Below are positions 40,371 through 48,999 of a stretch of 64,000 nucleotides of DNA, one piece after another. A model generated the notes under the pieces. It searched no databases and was not told the origin of the DNA. It worked only from the letters and a program-made list of their open reading frames with translations. This DNA is from Gp6-AA40 sp035711805 (GTDB taxonomy: Bacteria > Acidobacteriota > Vicinamibacteria > Vicinamibacterales > UBA2999). The position numbers and the translations under genes are program-made. How positions within the stretch are numbered: the first letter of the stretch is position 1; each line of letters starts with the position of its first letter. Location: contig DASTBV010000147.1 in NCBI GenBank assembly GCA_035711805.1, positions 62,001 through 126,000 on the forward strand, read 5' to 3'.

Positions 40371-41102
40371 CTCATGAGACACCGTCGTGCCGATGGGGTC
40401 ACCAAGCACGACTCGGCGGATGCTGCCGGTTTCTCGGAGATTGAATACGACGATTGGCAGCTTGTTGTCCATGCAGAGGGAAATGGCCGTGGCGTCCATG
40501 ACCTTCAACTGCCGCTCGAGGACCTGCAGATAAGAAATGCTTGGGTATTTGGTGGCCGCCGGGTCGAGCATCGGATCGGCGGTGTAGACGCCGTCGACCT
40601 TGGTGCCCTTCAAGATGACCTCGGCCTTGATCTCCATGGCGCGCAGCGCGGCGGCGGTATCGGTCGTGAAATACGGGTTGCCGGTGCCGGCGGCGAAGAT
40701 GACGACGCGGCCTTTTTCCAGGTGGCGGATGGCGCGCCGCCGGATGAACGGCTCGGCGACGGCACGCATCTCGATCGCCGTCACGACGCGCGTCAGCACG
40801 TTCTGCTGCTCCAGGGCGTCCTGCAGGGCGAGGGCATTGATGACCGTCGCCAGCATGCCCATGTAGTCGGCCGTCGCGCGGTCCATCCCGCGCGCACTCG
40901 CCGCGAGCCCGCGAAAGATGTTTCCACCGCCGATGACAATGGCCGTCTCGACGCCGAGGGCCTGAATCTCGCCAACATCGCGGGCGATGCGCGTGGCGAC
41001 AGCCGGATCGACGCCGAACTGCTGTTCGCCCATCAGGGCTTCACCGGAGAGTTTGAGAAGGACGCGCTTGTAGATCGGGGTCGAGGAGGAGTCCGCGGAC
41101 AT
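40356..41102 (-). CDS. pyrH: Uridylate kinase
   Basis: Phosphorylates UMP to UDP in pyrimidine synthesis. A 248 aa amino-acid-kinase fold with YKRVLLKLSGEALMG at the start, IVIGGGNIFRG, RATADYMGMLATVINALAL, ILKGTKVDGVYTADP and MDATAISLCMDNKLPIVVFN. The ATG at 41102 starts MSADSSSTPIYKR; the frame extends upstream without family similarity. The last four residues and the stop lie in a word-repeat arm. The tsf-pyrH gap holds another such element. Confidence 0.96.
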   Translation of the reverse strand: MSADSSSTPIYKRVLLKLSGEALMGEQQFGVDPAVATRIARDVGEIQALGVETAIVIGGGNIFRGLAASARGMDRATADYMGMLATVINALALQDALEQQNVLTRVVTAIEMRAVAEPFIRRRAIRHLEKGRVVIFAAGTGNPYFTTDTAAALRAMEIKAEVILKGTKVDGVYTADPMLDPAATKYPSISYLQVLERQLKVMDATAISLCMDNKLPIVVFNLRETGSIRRVVLGDPIGTTVSHEPVRG

Positions 41103-41119
41103 CGAAAGACGATTATTGC

Positions 41120-41220
41120 AGGCCCAAGGGCTAAGGCCCAAGGCCCAAGGGCTGGTCCAGGTATAAGGCGGCTCATGCCTCGACCAGTCCTTAGGCCTTA
41201 GGCCATGGGCCTTGGGCCCG
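41120..41220 (+). repeat. Word-repeat hairpin (GGCCCAA type) between tsf and pyrH
   Basis: The left arm (41120-41160) is made of heptads GGCCCAA, GGGCTAA, GGCCCAA, GGCCCAA, GGGCTGG. The right arm (41183-41220) is made of heptads CCTTAGG, CCTTAGG, CCATGGG, CCTTGGG. The arms are complementary and could form a hairpin covering most of the tsf-pyrH gap. Confidence 0.9.
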
Positions 41221-41224
41221 TTGG

Positions 41225-41836
41225 TTATTCAGCCGCTTCGCCAACCCGGAAGCGAACAAACCGGCTTATCTGGATGTTTTCTCCCGTCTTCGCGCTCGCC
41301 TGCGCGACCAGCTGGCTGACGGTCATCTTGTCGTCGCGGATGTATGGCTGGTCGAGCAGCACGAACTGCGAGTAGAAGCTCCCGAGCTTGCCCTCGATGA
41401 TCTTCTCGAGCACGTTCGCCGGCTTGCCTTCCTTCTCCATCTGCGCGCGATAGATGTTCTTCTCCTTCTCGACCTCGGCGGCGGGCACCTCCGCGCGGCG
41501 TACCCAGCGCGGGGAGGCGGCGGCGATGTGCATCGCCACGTCCTTGACGAGGTTGTTGAAGTCGTCGGTGCGGGCGACGAAGTCCGATTCGCAGTTCACC
41601 TCCACGAGGACGCCGATCTTGCCACCCATGTGGATGTAGCTGCCGATGGCGCCCTGCGCAGTGGCACGGCCGGCGCGCTTGGCCGCCTGTGCCAGCCCGC
41701 GCTTGCGCAGCAGCGTCATCGCCTCTTCCATGTCGCCGTTCGCTTCGGTGAGCGCCGCCTTGCACTCCATCATGCCGGCGCCCGTCTTGTCGCGAAGCTG
41801 TTTCACCATTTCCGCCGAAATCGTCATAGTCGCCAT
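41225..41836 (-). CDS. tsf: Elongation factor Ts
   Basis: EF-Ts exchanges GDP for GTP on EF-Tu. A 203 aa protein of the short form, with the N-terminal UBA-like VKQLRDKTGAGMMECKAALTEANGDMEEA (in two parts), LRKRGLAQAAKRAGR, NCESDFVARTDDFNNL and a C-terminal EKIIEGKLGSFYSQFVLLDQ. The second dimerisation half found in the long E. coli form is absent, as in Thermus and many other phyla. ATG 41836 or 41827. A hairpin likely to end or reduce rpsB transcription lies upstream. Confidence 0.96.
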   Translation of the reverse strand: MATMTISAEMVKQLRDKTGAGMMECKAALTEANGDMEEAMTLLRKRGLAQAAKRAGRATAQGAIGSYIHMGGKIGVLVEVNCESDFVARTDDFNNLVKDVAMHIAAASPRWVRRAEVPAAEVEKEKNIYRAQMEKEGKPANVLEKIIEGKLGSFYSQFVLLDQPYIRDDKMTVSQLVAQASAKTGENIQISRFVRFRVGEAAE

Positions 41837-41854
41837 TCCTGTTTCTCTGCTTTC

Positions 41855-41890
41855 TCAACCGCGAAGGCCGCGAAGAACGCGAAGCTCGCG
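41855..41890 (+). repeat. 9-base word array (CCGCGAAGG type), single arm
   Basis: Four imperfect CGCGAAG-centred words in the tsf leader region between the rpsB terminator-like hairpin and the tsf start. No inverted arm is seen. Confidence 0.6.
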
Positions 41891-41904
41891 AAATCAATCT
41901 GTAC

Positions 41905-41933
41905 AAACAAAGCGCCGGCTCGCAGGCCGGCGC
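41905..41933 (-). terminator. Terminator-like hairpin after rpsB
   Basis: A perfect 8 bp stem GCGCCGGC/GCCGGCGC with a 6-base loop (41912-41933). In the direction of rpsB transcription it is followed by a T-rich TTTGTTTGT. It probably attenuates read-through from rpsB into tsf. Confidence 0.65.
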
Positions 41934-41956
41934 ATGGTCCTGCGGATTCCCTTGTG

Positions 41957-42772
41957 CTATGCGCCGGCGGGCGTTGCCTCACGCCGCTGCGGCCGGACGG
42001 CCGAGCGGAGCCGGGCCGCCTGATCGGCCTTGGCGGCCTCTTCGGCCTGCTGCGCATCTTCTTCCGCGATGCGCGACTCGCGCATCTGGCGTCCGCCGAT
42101 GATCGCGTCGGCGATCTTCGATGCGAACAGCCTGATCGAGCGCAGCGCGTCGTCGTTGCCCGGAATAACGTAGTCCACTTCATCCGGGTCGCAGTTGGTG
42201 TCGACAATGCCGATCACCGGAATCTTCAGCTTGCGGGCCTCGTCAACGGCGATCTTTTCCTTACGCGTGTCGACCACGAAGATCGCGTCCGGCAGCTTGC
42301 TCATCGGCCGAATGCCTTCGAGGTTCTTGAGCAGCTTCCGCTTCTCTTTTTCCGCGCGGGCGATTTCCTTCTTGGACAGCGTTTCGTAGCGTCCATCGGT
42401 GCCCGGCGTGACCATCGCTTCCAGGTCGCGAAGCCGGCCCAGGCTGCGCTGAATCGTGGCGAAGTTGGTGAGAAGACCGCCCAGCCAGCGCTGATTGATG
42501 AAGAACATGCCGCAGCGCTGCGATTCCTCGGCGATGACGTCCTGCGCCTGCCGCTTCGTGCCGACGAAGAGCATGGTCTTGCCGTCTGCCGCCAGGTTGG
42601 TCACGAACTCCTCCGCGTCCCGGAACTTCTTGACCGTCTTGTTCAGGTCGAGGATGTAGATTCCGTTTCGCTCGCCGAAGATGAATTCCTTCATCTTCGG
42701 ATTCCACCGCTTCGTCTGGTGGCCGAAATGCACGCCGGCCTCCAGCAGATCCTTCATCGCGATCCCGGGCAA
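41957..42772 (-). CDS. rpsB: 30S ribosomal protein S2
   Basis: A 271 aa protein with MKDLLEAGVHFGHQTKRWNPKM, FGERNGIYILDLNKT, INQRWLGGLLTNF, KLPDAIFVVDTRKE and VDTNCDPDEVDYVIPGNDDA. The TTG at 42772 is chosen because GGAGG lies directly upstream; ATG 42757 would leave only MKDLLEAG. The C-terminal ~30 residues are Glu/Ala/Arg-rich. It lies 16 bases after rpsI. Confidence 0.96.
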   Translation of the reverse strand: MPGIAMKDLLEAGVHFGHQTKRWNPKMKEFIFGERNGIYILDLNKTVKKFRDAEEFVTNLAADGKTMLFVGTKRQAQDVIAEESQRCGMFFINQRWLGGLLTNFATIQRSLGRLRDLEAMVTPGTDGRYETLSKKEIARAEKEKRKLLKNLEGIRPMSKLPDAIFVVDTRKEKIAVDEARKLKIPVIGIVDTNCDPDEVDYVIPGNDDALRSIRLFASKIADAIIGGRQMRESRIAEEDAQQAEEAAKADQAARLRSAVRPQRREATPAGA

Positions 42773-42788
42773 AGTCCCTCCGTTCCTC

Positions 42789-43181
42789 TTAACGTTTACT
42801 GAACTGGAAGCGCTTGCGTGCGCCCGCCAGCCCGTACTTCTTGCGTTCCTTGATGCGCGAGTCGGACGTCAGCAAGCCATCCTTCTTGAGCTGCTTGCGC
42901 AGCTCGGCGTTGAACTCCACCAGTGCGCGGGCGATGCCCAGGCGCACCGCGCCGGCCTGTCCGTTCACTCCGCCCCCGGCGACCGTCGCCAGGACGTCGA
43001 ACTTTTCCCCTGTTTCGGTCACCAACAGCGGCCGCCGCACCTGAACGCGCAGCGCGTCGGTAGGGAAGAAGCGGTCGAACTCTCGGTGGTTGACGGTGAT
43101 GGTCCCGTTTCCGGGGCGGAGAAAGACGCGGGCGGTGGACGTTTTCCGGCGGCCTGTTCCGTAATACTCGATGTTCGGCAA
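42789..43181 (-). CDS. rpsI: 30S ribosomal protein S9
   Basis: A 130 aa protein with YYGTGRRKTSTARVFLRPGNG, DVLATVAGGGVNGQAGAVRLG and the C-terminal KERKKYGLAGARKRFQFSKR that reaches the P site. It lies 2 bases after rplM; rplM-rpsI is a universal pair. Confidence 0.97.
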   Translation of the reverse strand: MPNIEYYGTGRRKTSTARVFLRPGNGTITVNHREFDRFFPTDALRVQVRRPLLVTETGEKFDVLATVAGGGVNGQAGAVRLGIARALVEFNAELRKQLKKDGLLTSDSRIKERKKYGLAGARKRFQFSKR

Positions 43182-43183
43182 AG

Positions 43184-43615
43184 TTACGCGACCTCGATTT
43201 TTCTTGGTTGCTGAGCAGTGTGGGGGTGCTCGGCGCCCGGGTAGACCTTCAGCTTCCGGTACATCGCATCACCCATCTTGGTCTTCGGCAGCATGCCGCG
43301 AACCGCTTCCTCCACGAGACGAACCGGCCGGCGCTTCCGGACGTCAACCGCGCGCTCCTCGCGCAGGCCGCCCTCGAAGCCGCTGTGACGCCGATACACC
43401 TTGTCCGTTTCCTTCTGTCCCGTCAGCTTCACCGCCTCCGCGTTCACGACGACGACGTGGTCGCCCGTGTCAATGAACGGGGTGTAAGTGGGCTTGTGCT
43501 TGCCCTGAAGCAGCCGGGCCGCCAGGGTGGCCACACGGCCGAGGACCTGGTCCTTCGCATCGATGACATGCCACCGGCTGTCCGCGCTTTTCGCGCTGGC
43601 TACGAACGTACGCAT
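43184..43615 (-). CDS. rplM: 50S ribosomal protein L13
   Basis: A 143 aa protein with WHVIDAKDQVLGRVATLAARLLQGKHK, the GDHVVVVNAEAVKLTGQK segment, YRRHSGFEGGLRE and AVRGMLPKTKMG. It is the first gene of rplM-rpsI-rpsB-tsf-pyrH-frr. A consensus-like promoter is at 43671-43699 on the minus strand, and a stem-loop (43638-43655) lies in the ~49-base leader, where L13 might bind for autoregulation. Confidence 0.97.
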   Translation of the reverse strand: MRTFVASAKSADSRWHVIDAKDQVLGRVATLAARLLQGKHKPTYTPFIDTGDHVVVVNAEAVKLTGQKETDKVYRRHSGFEGGLREERAVDVRKRRPVRLVEEAVRGMLPKTKMGDAMYRKLKVYPGAEHPHTAQQPRKIEVA

Positions 43616-43637
43616 GTAAAGGGTCCCTCAGGGGCCT

Positions 43638-43655
43638 CTGGACAGACTTGTCCAG
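43638..43655 (-). promoter_or_regulatory. Stem-loop in the rplM leader
   Basis: A perfect 7 bp stem CTGGACA/TGTCCAG with a 4-base loop, between the predicted transcription start (~43664) and the rplM ATG (43615). A candidate leader structure for feedback by a ribosomal protein. Confidence 0.5.
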
Positions 43656-43670
43656 GAACCGCAAACCCCA

Positions 43671-43699
43671 ATGATACGGAGGGTTGTCGGAATAGTCAA
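43671..43699 (-). promoter_or_regulatory. Sigma-70 type promoter for rplM-rpsI
   Basis: On the minus strand, TTGACT (43694-43699) and TATCAT (43671-43676) are 17 bases apart, the ideal spacing. The predicted start is at about 43664. This is the best promoter match in the window. Confidence 0.75.
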
Positions 43700-43907
43700 C
43701 CAGACGGATACCGCAAGTCCGTCGTTTGCCGGGAGTTATCGCCCCATCACCCCAATCTTTGGCGGCTCCGTGATGTCGCGGATTGGTACAGCCGATAACG
43801 GGGACGGCCTCAGAGTGAGAGCCGGGCCCGCGTTGACCGCAGACCGGTCGCCACCCGGGCGCACGAAAACGCTGCTAACCCCCCTCCCGGGGACCGAGGT
43901 AACTAGG

Positions 43908-44966
43908 GTGTTTCGCAAGCAGAAGAGCGTGGTCGGGCTGGACATCGGTTCCAGCGCCGTGAAGGCCGTCGAGCTCAAGCCGACAGCCAAGGACTTCCGC
44001 GTTGCCGCATTCGGAATCGAGCCGGTGCCCGCCGATGCCATCGTCGACGGCGCAATCATCGACGCTACGGCGGTCGCGAATTCGATCAAGCGAATCTTCG
44101 AGCGCAACTCGTTCAAGACCAAGGAAGTCTGCGCGTCGCTGTCGGGCAGCGCCGTGATCGTCAAGAAGATCACGCTCCCGGTGATGACCGAAACAGAGCT
44201 GCACGAATCGATCTACTGGGAAGCGGAGCAGTACATCCCGTTCGACATCCAGGACGTCAACCTGGATTACCAGATTCTCGACCCTGGCACCGGGCCCGAC
44301 TCGCGCGGCAGCATGGAAGTGCTGCTCGTCGCCGCCAAGAAGGAAAAGATCGGCGACTACACCGGCGTGATCGCCCAGGCCGGCCGGACGCCGGTGATCG
44401 TCGACGTGGACGCGTTCGCGCTGCAGAACGCTTACGAAGTGAACTACGGCTTCGACGCGAAGCAGGTCGTCGTGCTGCTCAACGCCGGCGCCAGCGCCAT
44501 CAACATCAATATTCTGCAGGGCGAGCAGTCGGTCTTCGCGCGTGACGTCTCCATGGGCGGCAACACCTACACCGAGGCGGTGCAGAAGGAGCTCGACCTG
44601 CCGTTCGAGGCGGCCGAGCAGTTGAAGAAGGGCATTCCGGTCGACGGCGCGACGTTCGAAGACGCGCAGCCGGTGCTGCGGGCGGTCACTGAAAACGTCC
44701 TGCTCGAGATTCAGAAGACGTTCGACTTCTTCAAGGCCTCGGCGGCGAACGACCACATCGACCGGATCATCATCAGCGGCGGCGCATCGCGCGTGGACGG
44801 CTTCCGCGAGATGCTCGAGGAGCGCTTCGGCACTCCTGTCGAGGAGTTCGACCCGTTCAAGGCCGTCACGTGGGATCGGGGCAAGCTCGGCTCGGAATCG
44901 GCGGATCACGCGGCGACGGCGGCCGTGGCCGTCGGCCTCGCACTCCGAAAGGTGGGCGACCGATGA
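43908..44966 (+). CDS. pilM: Type IV pilus inner-membrane assembly protein PilM
   Basis: PilM is an actin-like cytoplasmic ATPase-fold protein that binds the PilN tail. A 352 aa protein with VVGLDIGSSAVKAVELKP, VCASLSGSAVIVKKITLPVM, EAEQYIPFDIQDVNLDYQIL, RVDGFREMLEERFG and SADHAATAAVAVGLAL. The GTG start at 43908 has GAGGT 7 bases upstream; the frame is open back to 43671 across the divergent promoter region. First gene of pilMNOPQ. It overlaps pilN by four bases. Confidence 0.94.
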   Translation: MFRKQKSVVGLDIGSSAVKAVELKPTAKDFRVAAFGIEPVPADAIVDGAIIDATAVANSIKRIFERNSFKTKEVCASLSGSAVIVKKITLPVMTETELHESIYWEAEQYIPFDIQDVNLDYQILDPGTGPDSRGSMEVLLVAAKKEKIGDYTGVIAQAGRTPVIVDVDAFALQNAYEVNYGFDAKQVVVLLNAGASAININILQGEQSVFARDVSMGGNTYTEAVQKELDLPFEAAEQLKKGIPVDGATFEDAQPVLRAVTENVLLEIQKTFDFFKASAANDHIDRIIISGGASRVDGFREMLEERFGTPVEEFDPFKAVTWDRGKLGSESADHAATAAVAVGLALRKVGDR

Positions 44967-45616
44967 TTCGCATCAACCTCCTCGGCGTCGAGCGCGCCAA
45001 GACGCGCAAGCTCCCGACCTTCACCATCCAGGCGCAGCAGCTGACGATCGCCTGCAGCCTCATTCTGGTCGCGTCGTGCGCCGGCATCGGCTGGTGGTAC
45101 TGGACGCTGAGGCAGACCGCGGCGCAGGTGGAAACGGACATCGCCACCGCACAGCAGGAGCAGCAGCGGCTGCAGTCGGTGCTGGCAGAAGTCCGCCGGT
45201 TCGAGGGACGCCGGTCGCAGCTGCAGCAGCGCGTGCAGCTGATCGAGCAGCTCCGCGCCGGCCAGACGCTGCCCGTGCAGCTCCTCGATCACGTCAGCCG
45301 CAGCGTGCCGGAGATGCTCTGGCTGACGGACATGGATCAGAAGGGCGACGCCCTGACGATTCAGGGACGCTGCAACACCCTGATCGCGGCGGCGGACTTC
45401 GTGACGAACCTGGGGAACTCCAATGTGCTGGCGAAGCCGATCGAGCTCGACACCCAGGTGGAAGTCCTCCAGACGGCACAGGGCCAGGCCGGCGTCGAGC
45501 TGTACAAGTTCACGGTCCGGGCGAAGGTGGACCCGGCGGCAGCGGCGAAAAGCGGCACCAAGCCGGCCAGTGCGCCGGTTGTCGGGGGCGGCGGTGGGGG
45601 AGCGGCGGCCCGCTAA
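44963..45616 (+). CDS. pilN: Type IV pilus assembly protein PilN
   Basis: A 217 aa bitopic membrane protein. It starts MIRINLLGVERAKTRK (the INLL motif binds PilM), then a membrane helix (LTIACSLILVASCAGIGWWYW), a coiled coil (IATAQQEQQRLQSVLAEVRR) and a ferredoxin-like periplasmic domain. The C-terminus is Gly/Ala-rich. The ATG overlaps the pilM stop. PilM-N-O-P-Q aligns the inner-membrane platform with the secretin. Confidence 0.92.
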   Translation: MIRINLLGVERAKTRKLPTFTIQAQQLTIACSLILVASCAGIGWWYWTLRQTAAQVETDIATAQQEQQRLQSVLAEVRRFEGRRSQLQQRVQLIEQLRAGQTLPVQLLDHVSRSVPEMLWLTDMDQKGDALTIQGRCNTLIAAADFVTNLGNSNVLAKPIELDTQVEVLQTAQGQAGVELYKFTVRAKVDPAAAAKSGTKPASAPVVGGGGGGAAAR

Positions 45617-45652
45617 AGAAGAGGTGGAGCGGCCCCGATACCGGGAAACGAG

Positions 45653-46264
45653 ATGGCAATCAATCTGAGTCTCAACAAGCTTCCGTGGTACGGACAGATC
45701 GGCGTGTTCGTGGCCATCGGCATTGGCGGGGCGGCGGCGTTCTGGAACTACTACTCCAAACCCGCCACCGCTGAGATCGAGTCGCGGCGCGCCGTGCTGA
45801 ATCAGGTTCGCGGCGACATCAACCGCGGGCTGATGACCGCCCGCCGCCTGCCGGAATTCCGCCGGGAAGTGGCGACGCTGGAGCTGCAGCTCGATCGGCT
45901 GCGTGCCGTGCTGCCGGAGCAGCAGGACGTGGCCGACCTGCTCAATCGCGTCAACTCCATGGCGACACAGTCGAATCTGAAGGTGCTCGGCTTCATTCCG
46001 CAGGCGACGACGAAGAAGAACCTCCACACGGAGTGGCCGATCGGACTCCAGCTCGAAGGCTCCTACCACGACCTCGGCATGTTCCTCGAGCGCATCAGCA
46101 AGTTCCCTCGCATCATCAACGTCGGCAACATGCGGGTGAAGGCGCGCGAGAACCAGAGCGCGCGGGCGACGGTCACCATCGACGTGACGGCGACGACCTT
46201 CGTCCTCGCCGAACAGCCCAAGCCGGCGACGCCGGCCGGCGCGCCGGCAGGCGGTGGCGCATGA
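45653..46264 (+). CDS. pilO: Type IV pilus assembly protein PilO
   Basis: A 203 aa protein with an N-terminal membrane helix (IGVFVAIGIGGAAAFWNYY), a coiled coil (AVLNQVRGDINRGLMTARRL) and the PilO ferredoxin-like domain (LRAVLPEQQDVADLLNRVNS, WPIGLQLEGSYHDLGMFLER). It pairs with PilN. It lies 36 bases after pilN with an AGAGG-type Shine-Dalgarno and overlaps pilP by four bases. Confidence 0.92.
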   Translation: MAINLSLNKLPWYGQIGVFVAIGIGGAAAFWNYYSKPATAEIESRRAVLNQVRGDINRGLMTARRLPEFRREVATLELQLDRLRAVLPEQQDVADLLNRVNSMATQSNLKVLGFIPQATTKKNLHTEWPIGLQLEGSYHDLGMFLERISKFPRIINVGNMRVKARENQSARATVTIDVTATTFVLAEQPKPATPAGAPAGGGA

Positions 46265-46755
46265 TGCGCATCACCGCCCTCAGCATTGCCGCGGCGCTGC
46301 TCGCCGCGACGCCGGTTGGTGGACAGACGCCGGCCCCGAGCGCGGCGGCGCCGGCCGCGGCCACGACGCCGGCACCAAAGGTGCCGCCGCTCGAGCCGCA
46401 GGGCTACGACTACAACCCGGCGGGCCGCCGGGATCCGTTCATCAGCCTGGTGCGCCGGACCACGCAGGCGAGCGGAACGTCTGCGAACCCGCGGCCGACC
46501 GGTCTGGGCGGCCTGAGCATCGAGCAGATCCGGATGACCGGCGTCGTCAAGGGACGCCAGGGATTCTCCGCGATCGTGAAAGGCGTCGATAACCGCACCT
46601 ACTACGTGAAGGCCGGCGACGAGCTCTACGACGGCAAGGTCCGCGCGGTGACCGCCGATGCGATGTTCCTGACCCAGAACGTGAACGACCCACTGTCGGT
46701 CGCCAAGACGCGCGAAATCAAGCGGCTGCTCCGACCGGAGCTAGAGGCTCAATAG
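46261..46755 (+). CDS. pilP: Type IV pilus assembly protein PilP
   Basis: A 164 aa periplasmic protein. The signal peptide is ITALSIAAALLAATPVGGQT; a conventional lipobox Cys is not visible. A Pro-rich linker containing YDYNPAGRRDPFISLV is the typical PilP motif. The small beta domain is LSIEQIRMTGVVKGRQGFSA, DNRTYYVKAGDELYDGKVRA. PilP links PilNO to PilQ. ATG at 46261 overlaps pilO. Confidence 0.9.
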   Translation: MMRITALSIAAALLAATPVGGQTPAPSAAAPAAATTPAPKVPPLEPQGYDYNPAGRRDPFISLVRRTTQASGTSANPRPTGLGGLSIEQIRMTGVVKGRQGFSAIVKGVDNRTYYVKAGDELYDGKVRAVTADAMFLTQNVNDPLSVAKTREIKRLLRPELEAQ

Positions 46756-46757
46756 CC

Positions 46758-48989
46758 ATGTATCGACACTCCCTCCTCCTGGGCCTTTCTATCGCGGCGT
46801 TCGTGTTGTCGCCGCTCGGTGTCGCGGGAACGCGCACCGAAGGCGAACGCGGCGCGGCCGCGACGCTCAGAAAAGTGACGTCGCAGCTGGATGCGCAAAA
46901 GGGAATTCTCAGCATCGAAGCGTCCGCTCCGGTCGCGTACGTGGCGTCGCAGCCGGATGCGCGGACGACGATTGTGGAGATGCGGAACGTCGCAGCCGGC
47001 AGCATCGGCGACGTGACTGTTGACCAGCGGCACCCGATTGATGCGGTGAAGGTCGAGAGCGTCGTCAGCCCGGCAGGGGAGTCTCTGGCCCGTGTGCTGA
47101 TCACATTCCGTCAGCCGGCGCGGCCGCGTATCCGCAGCTCGCGCAATGTGATCTTCGTCGAAGCCGACCGCATCGACCCCTCGACGTCGCTCGGGGCGGG
47201 CCCCTCGACGGGGCTCGGGGCGGGCGGCTCGACGGCACCGTCCCGCACCGCGATGGGCCCGAAGCTCGATTTGCAAACCTTCTCGCCGGCGATTCGCGAC
47301 CTGCGCGTTACGCAGCGGGGCACGGCGACGGCAATCACGCTCCTTGGCACGGCGCCGCTCGTGGCGTCGGGCATCCAGGAGCCGAAGGATGCGCCGCGCC
47401 GGATCGTTCTCAATCTTCCACAGGCGACGTCCGCCATACCGACCACCATGCGCGTGGTCCGCGAGGGGCCGGTCGAGCGTGTGCGTGTTTCCATGAGTCC
47501 CGCCGCGCCGTTCGGTACGCAGGTCACGATGGAACTATCGCGCGCCGCGACCTACCGGCTCGAATCATCGGCGGACGGCAACGACCTCTCGGTGGTGTTC
47601 GACGAGCCGGCGGCGGATCCGATCGCGGCGCTTCGTTCGCCAGTACCGTTGGCCGCAGCCCCACTACAGGCGCCGGCACCGGCACCGCCGGTGGTTGCCG
47701 CCCCGCAGCAGCCAGCCGCTCCGCTCCAGGTCGAAGCGGGGCAGCGCCAGTTCACCGGCACTCCGGTCAGTCTCGATTTCGACGGCACCGATCTGCGGGC
47801 CGTCCTGACGGCGCTTGCCAAAGAGGGCGGAATCAACATCTGGATCGACCCGCGGGTGCAGGGAACGGTGACGACGACGCTGACCGACGTTCCGTGGGAT
47901 GAGGCGTTCGACATCATCGCCAGCGGGAACGGATTGGGTTACGTCCAGCGCGGTTCCGTCGTCCGCGTCGTGCCGCTGGCGGTGCTCGCGGAAGAGGAAG
48001 CGGCGCGGCGAAAGGTCGAGGAGGAGCGCGCGCTTGCGGGCGAGCTGCGGACCTATACCAAGTCGCTCAGTTACGCGACGGCGAAGGAACTGGCGACGCT
48101 GGTGAAGGACACGGTTCTGTCGCCCCGCGGGCAGGTGCAGGTCGACGACCGAACCAACACGCTCATCGTCACCGATCTTGTCGATCGGCTGGGGCGAACC
48201 GAAGACCTGATTTCGAAGCTCGACGTGCCGCAGCCGCAGGTGGAGATCGAGGCGCGTATCGTTCAGACGAGCCGCGACTTCGCCCGGCAGATCGGTGTGA
48301 ACTGGGGCGTGAACGCCCGGGCCTCAACTGATCTTGCCAACACGACGGGGCTGACGTTCCCGAACCAGGGCAGCATCAGCGGCCGCACGGGCAGCGCCCA
48401 GGGACCCGATGGTGTGCCCACCGTCGTGGATCAGGCCGTGACGAATCCATCGAGCGCGATCGGCCTGGCGCTGGGATCGATCAATGGCGCGATCAACCTC
48501 GATATCGCGCTCTCGGCGCTCGAGCGTTCGGGCAAGGGAAAAATCCTGTCGACGCCGCGGGTCTCGACGCAGAACAACGTCCAGGCCGAGATCATGCAGG
48601 GCGTCCAGATTCCGATCCAGACCGTGGCCAACAACACCGTGACCGTCACGTGGAAGGACGCGGCGCTGATTCTCCGCGTGCTGCCGCAGATTACGGCCGC
48701 GAATACCGTGATCATGAAAGTCGAGCTCGAAAACGGATCGCCCGACTTCGCACGCGCCATTGAAAACAACCCGCCGATCAACACCCAGCGGGCGCTGACG
48801 AGTGTTCGCGTCGCCAACGGCGACACCACGGTCATCGGCGGCATCTTCCTGAGTACCGAGCAGGCCACCCAGTCCCGTACGCCGGGGCTCAGCAAGGTCC
48901 CGCTCCTCGGCTTGCTGTTCAGGCGCGACGAGGTGACGGATGAGAGCCGAGAGCTGCTCATCTTCATCACGCCGCGGATTATTCAGTAG
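46758..48989 (+). CDS. pilQ: Type IV pilus secretin PilQ
   Basis: PilQ is the outer-membrane channel of the pilus. A 743 aa protein with a signal peptide, two AMIN domains (about residues 40-135 and 165-290) separated by a 20-residue low-complexity insert at 141-160 (PSTSLGAG-type repeats). A STN/N0 domain follows (VSLDFDGTDLRAVLTALAKE, about 335-405), then NolW/N1 (YATAKELATLVKDTVLSPRG) and the secretin domain (500-743) ending in LLGLLFRRDEVTDESRELLI. ATG 46758 lies 2 bases after pilP. Confidence 0.94.
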   Translation: MYRHSLLLGLSIAAFVLSPLGVAGTRTEGERGAAATLRKVTSQLDAQKGILSIEASAPVAYVASQPDARTTIVEMRNVAAGSIGDVTVDQRHPIDAVKVESVVSPAGESLARVLITFRQPARPRIRSSRNVIFVEADRIDPSTSLGAGPSTGLGAGGSTAPSRTAMGPKLDLQTFSPAIRDLRVTQRGTATAITLLGTAPLVASGIQEPKDAPRRIVLNLPQATSAIPTTMRVVREGPVERVRVSMSPAAPFGTQVTMELSRAATYRLESSADGNDLSVVFDEPAADPIAALRSPVPLAAAPLQAPAPAPPVVAAPQQPAAPLQVEAGQRQFTGTPVSLDFDGTDLRAVLTALAKEGGINIWIDPRVQGTVTTTLTDVPWDEAFDIIASGNGLGYVQRGSVVRVVPLAVLAEEEAARRKVEEERALAGELRTYTKSLSYATAKELATLVKDTVLSPRGQVQVDDRTNTLIVTDLVDRLGRTEDLISKLDVPQPQVEIEARIVQTSRDFARQIGVNWGVNARASTDLANTTGLTFPNQGSISGRTGSAQGPDGVPTVVDQAVTNPSSAIGLALGSINGAINLDIALSALERSGKGKILSTPRVSTQNNVQAEIMQGVQIPIQTVANNTVTVTWKDAALILRVLPQITAANTVIMKVELENGSPDFARAIENNPPINTQRALTSVRVANGDTTVIGGIFLSTEQATQSRTPGLSKVPLLGLLFRRDEVTDESRELLIFITPRIIQ
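47178..47237 (+). repeat. 24-base repeat encoding the PilQ linker
   Basis: Two and a half tandem units of about 24 bases centred on CCCCTCGACG and CTCGGGGCGGG, each carrying short complementary pieces. They are in frame and encode the PSTSLGAG / PSTGLGAG / GSTA linker between the two AMIN domains. Confidence 0.75.
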
Positions 48990-48999
48990 GAGAGCGACT

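Noticed and set aside
43616..43907. A riboswitch (for example c-di-GMP) before pilM.
   Set aside because: The 290-base divergent region contains the rplM promoter and stem-loop, but no recognisable aptamer core on the plus strand.
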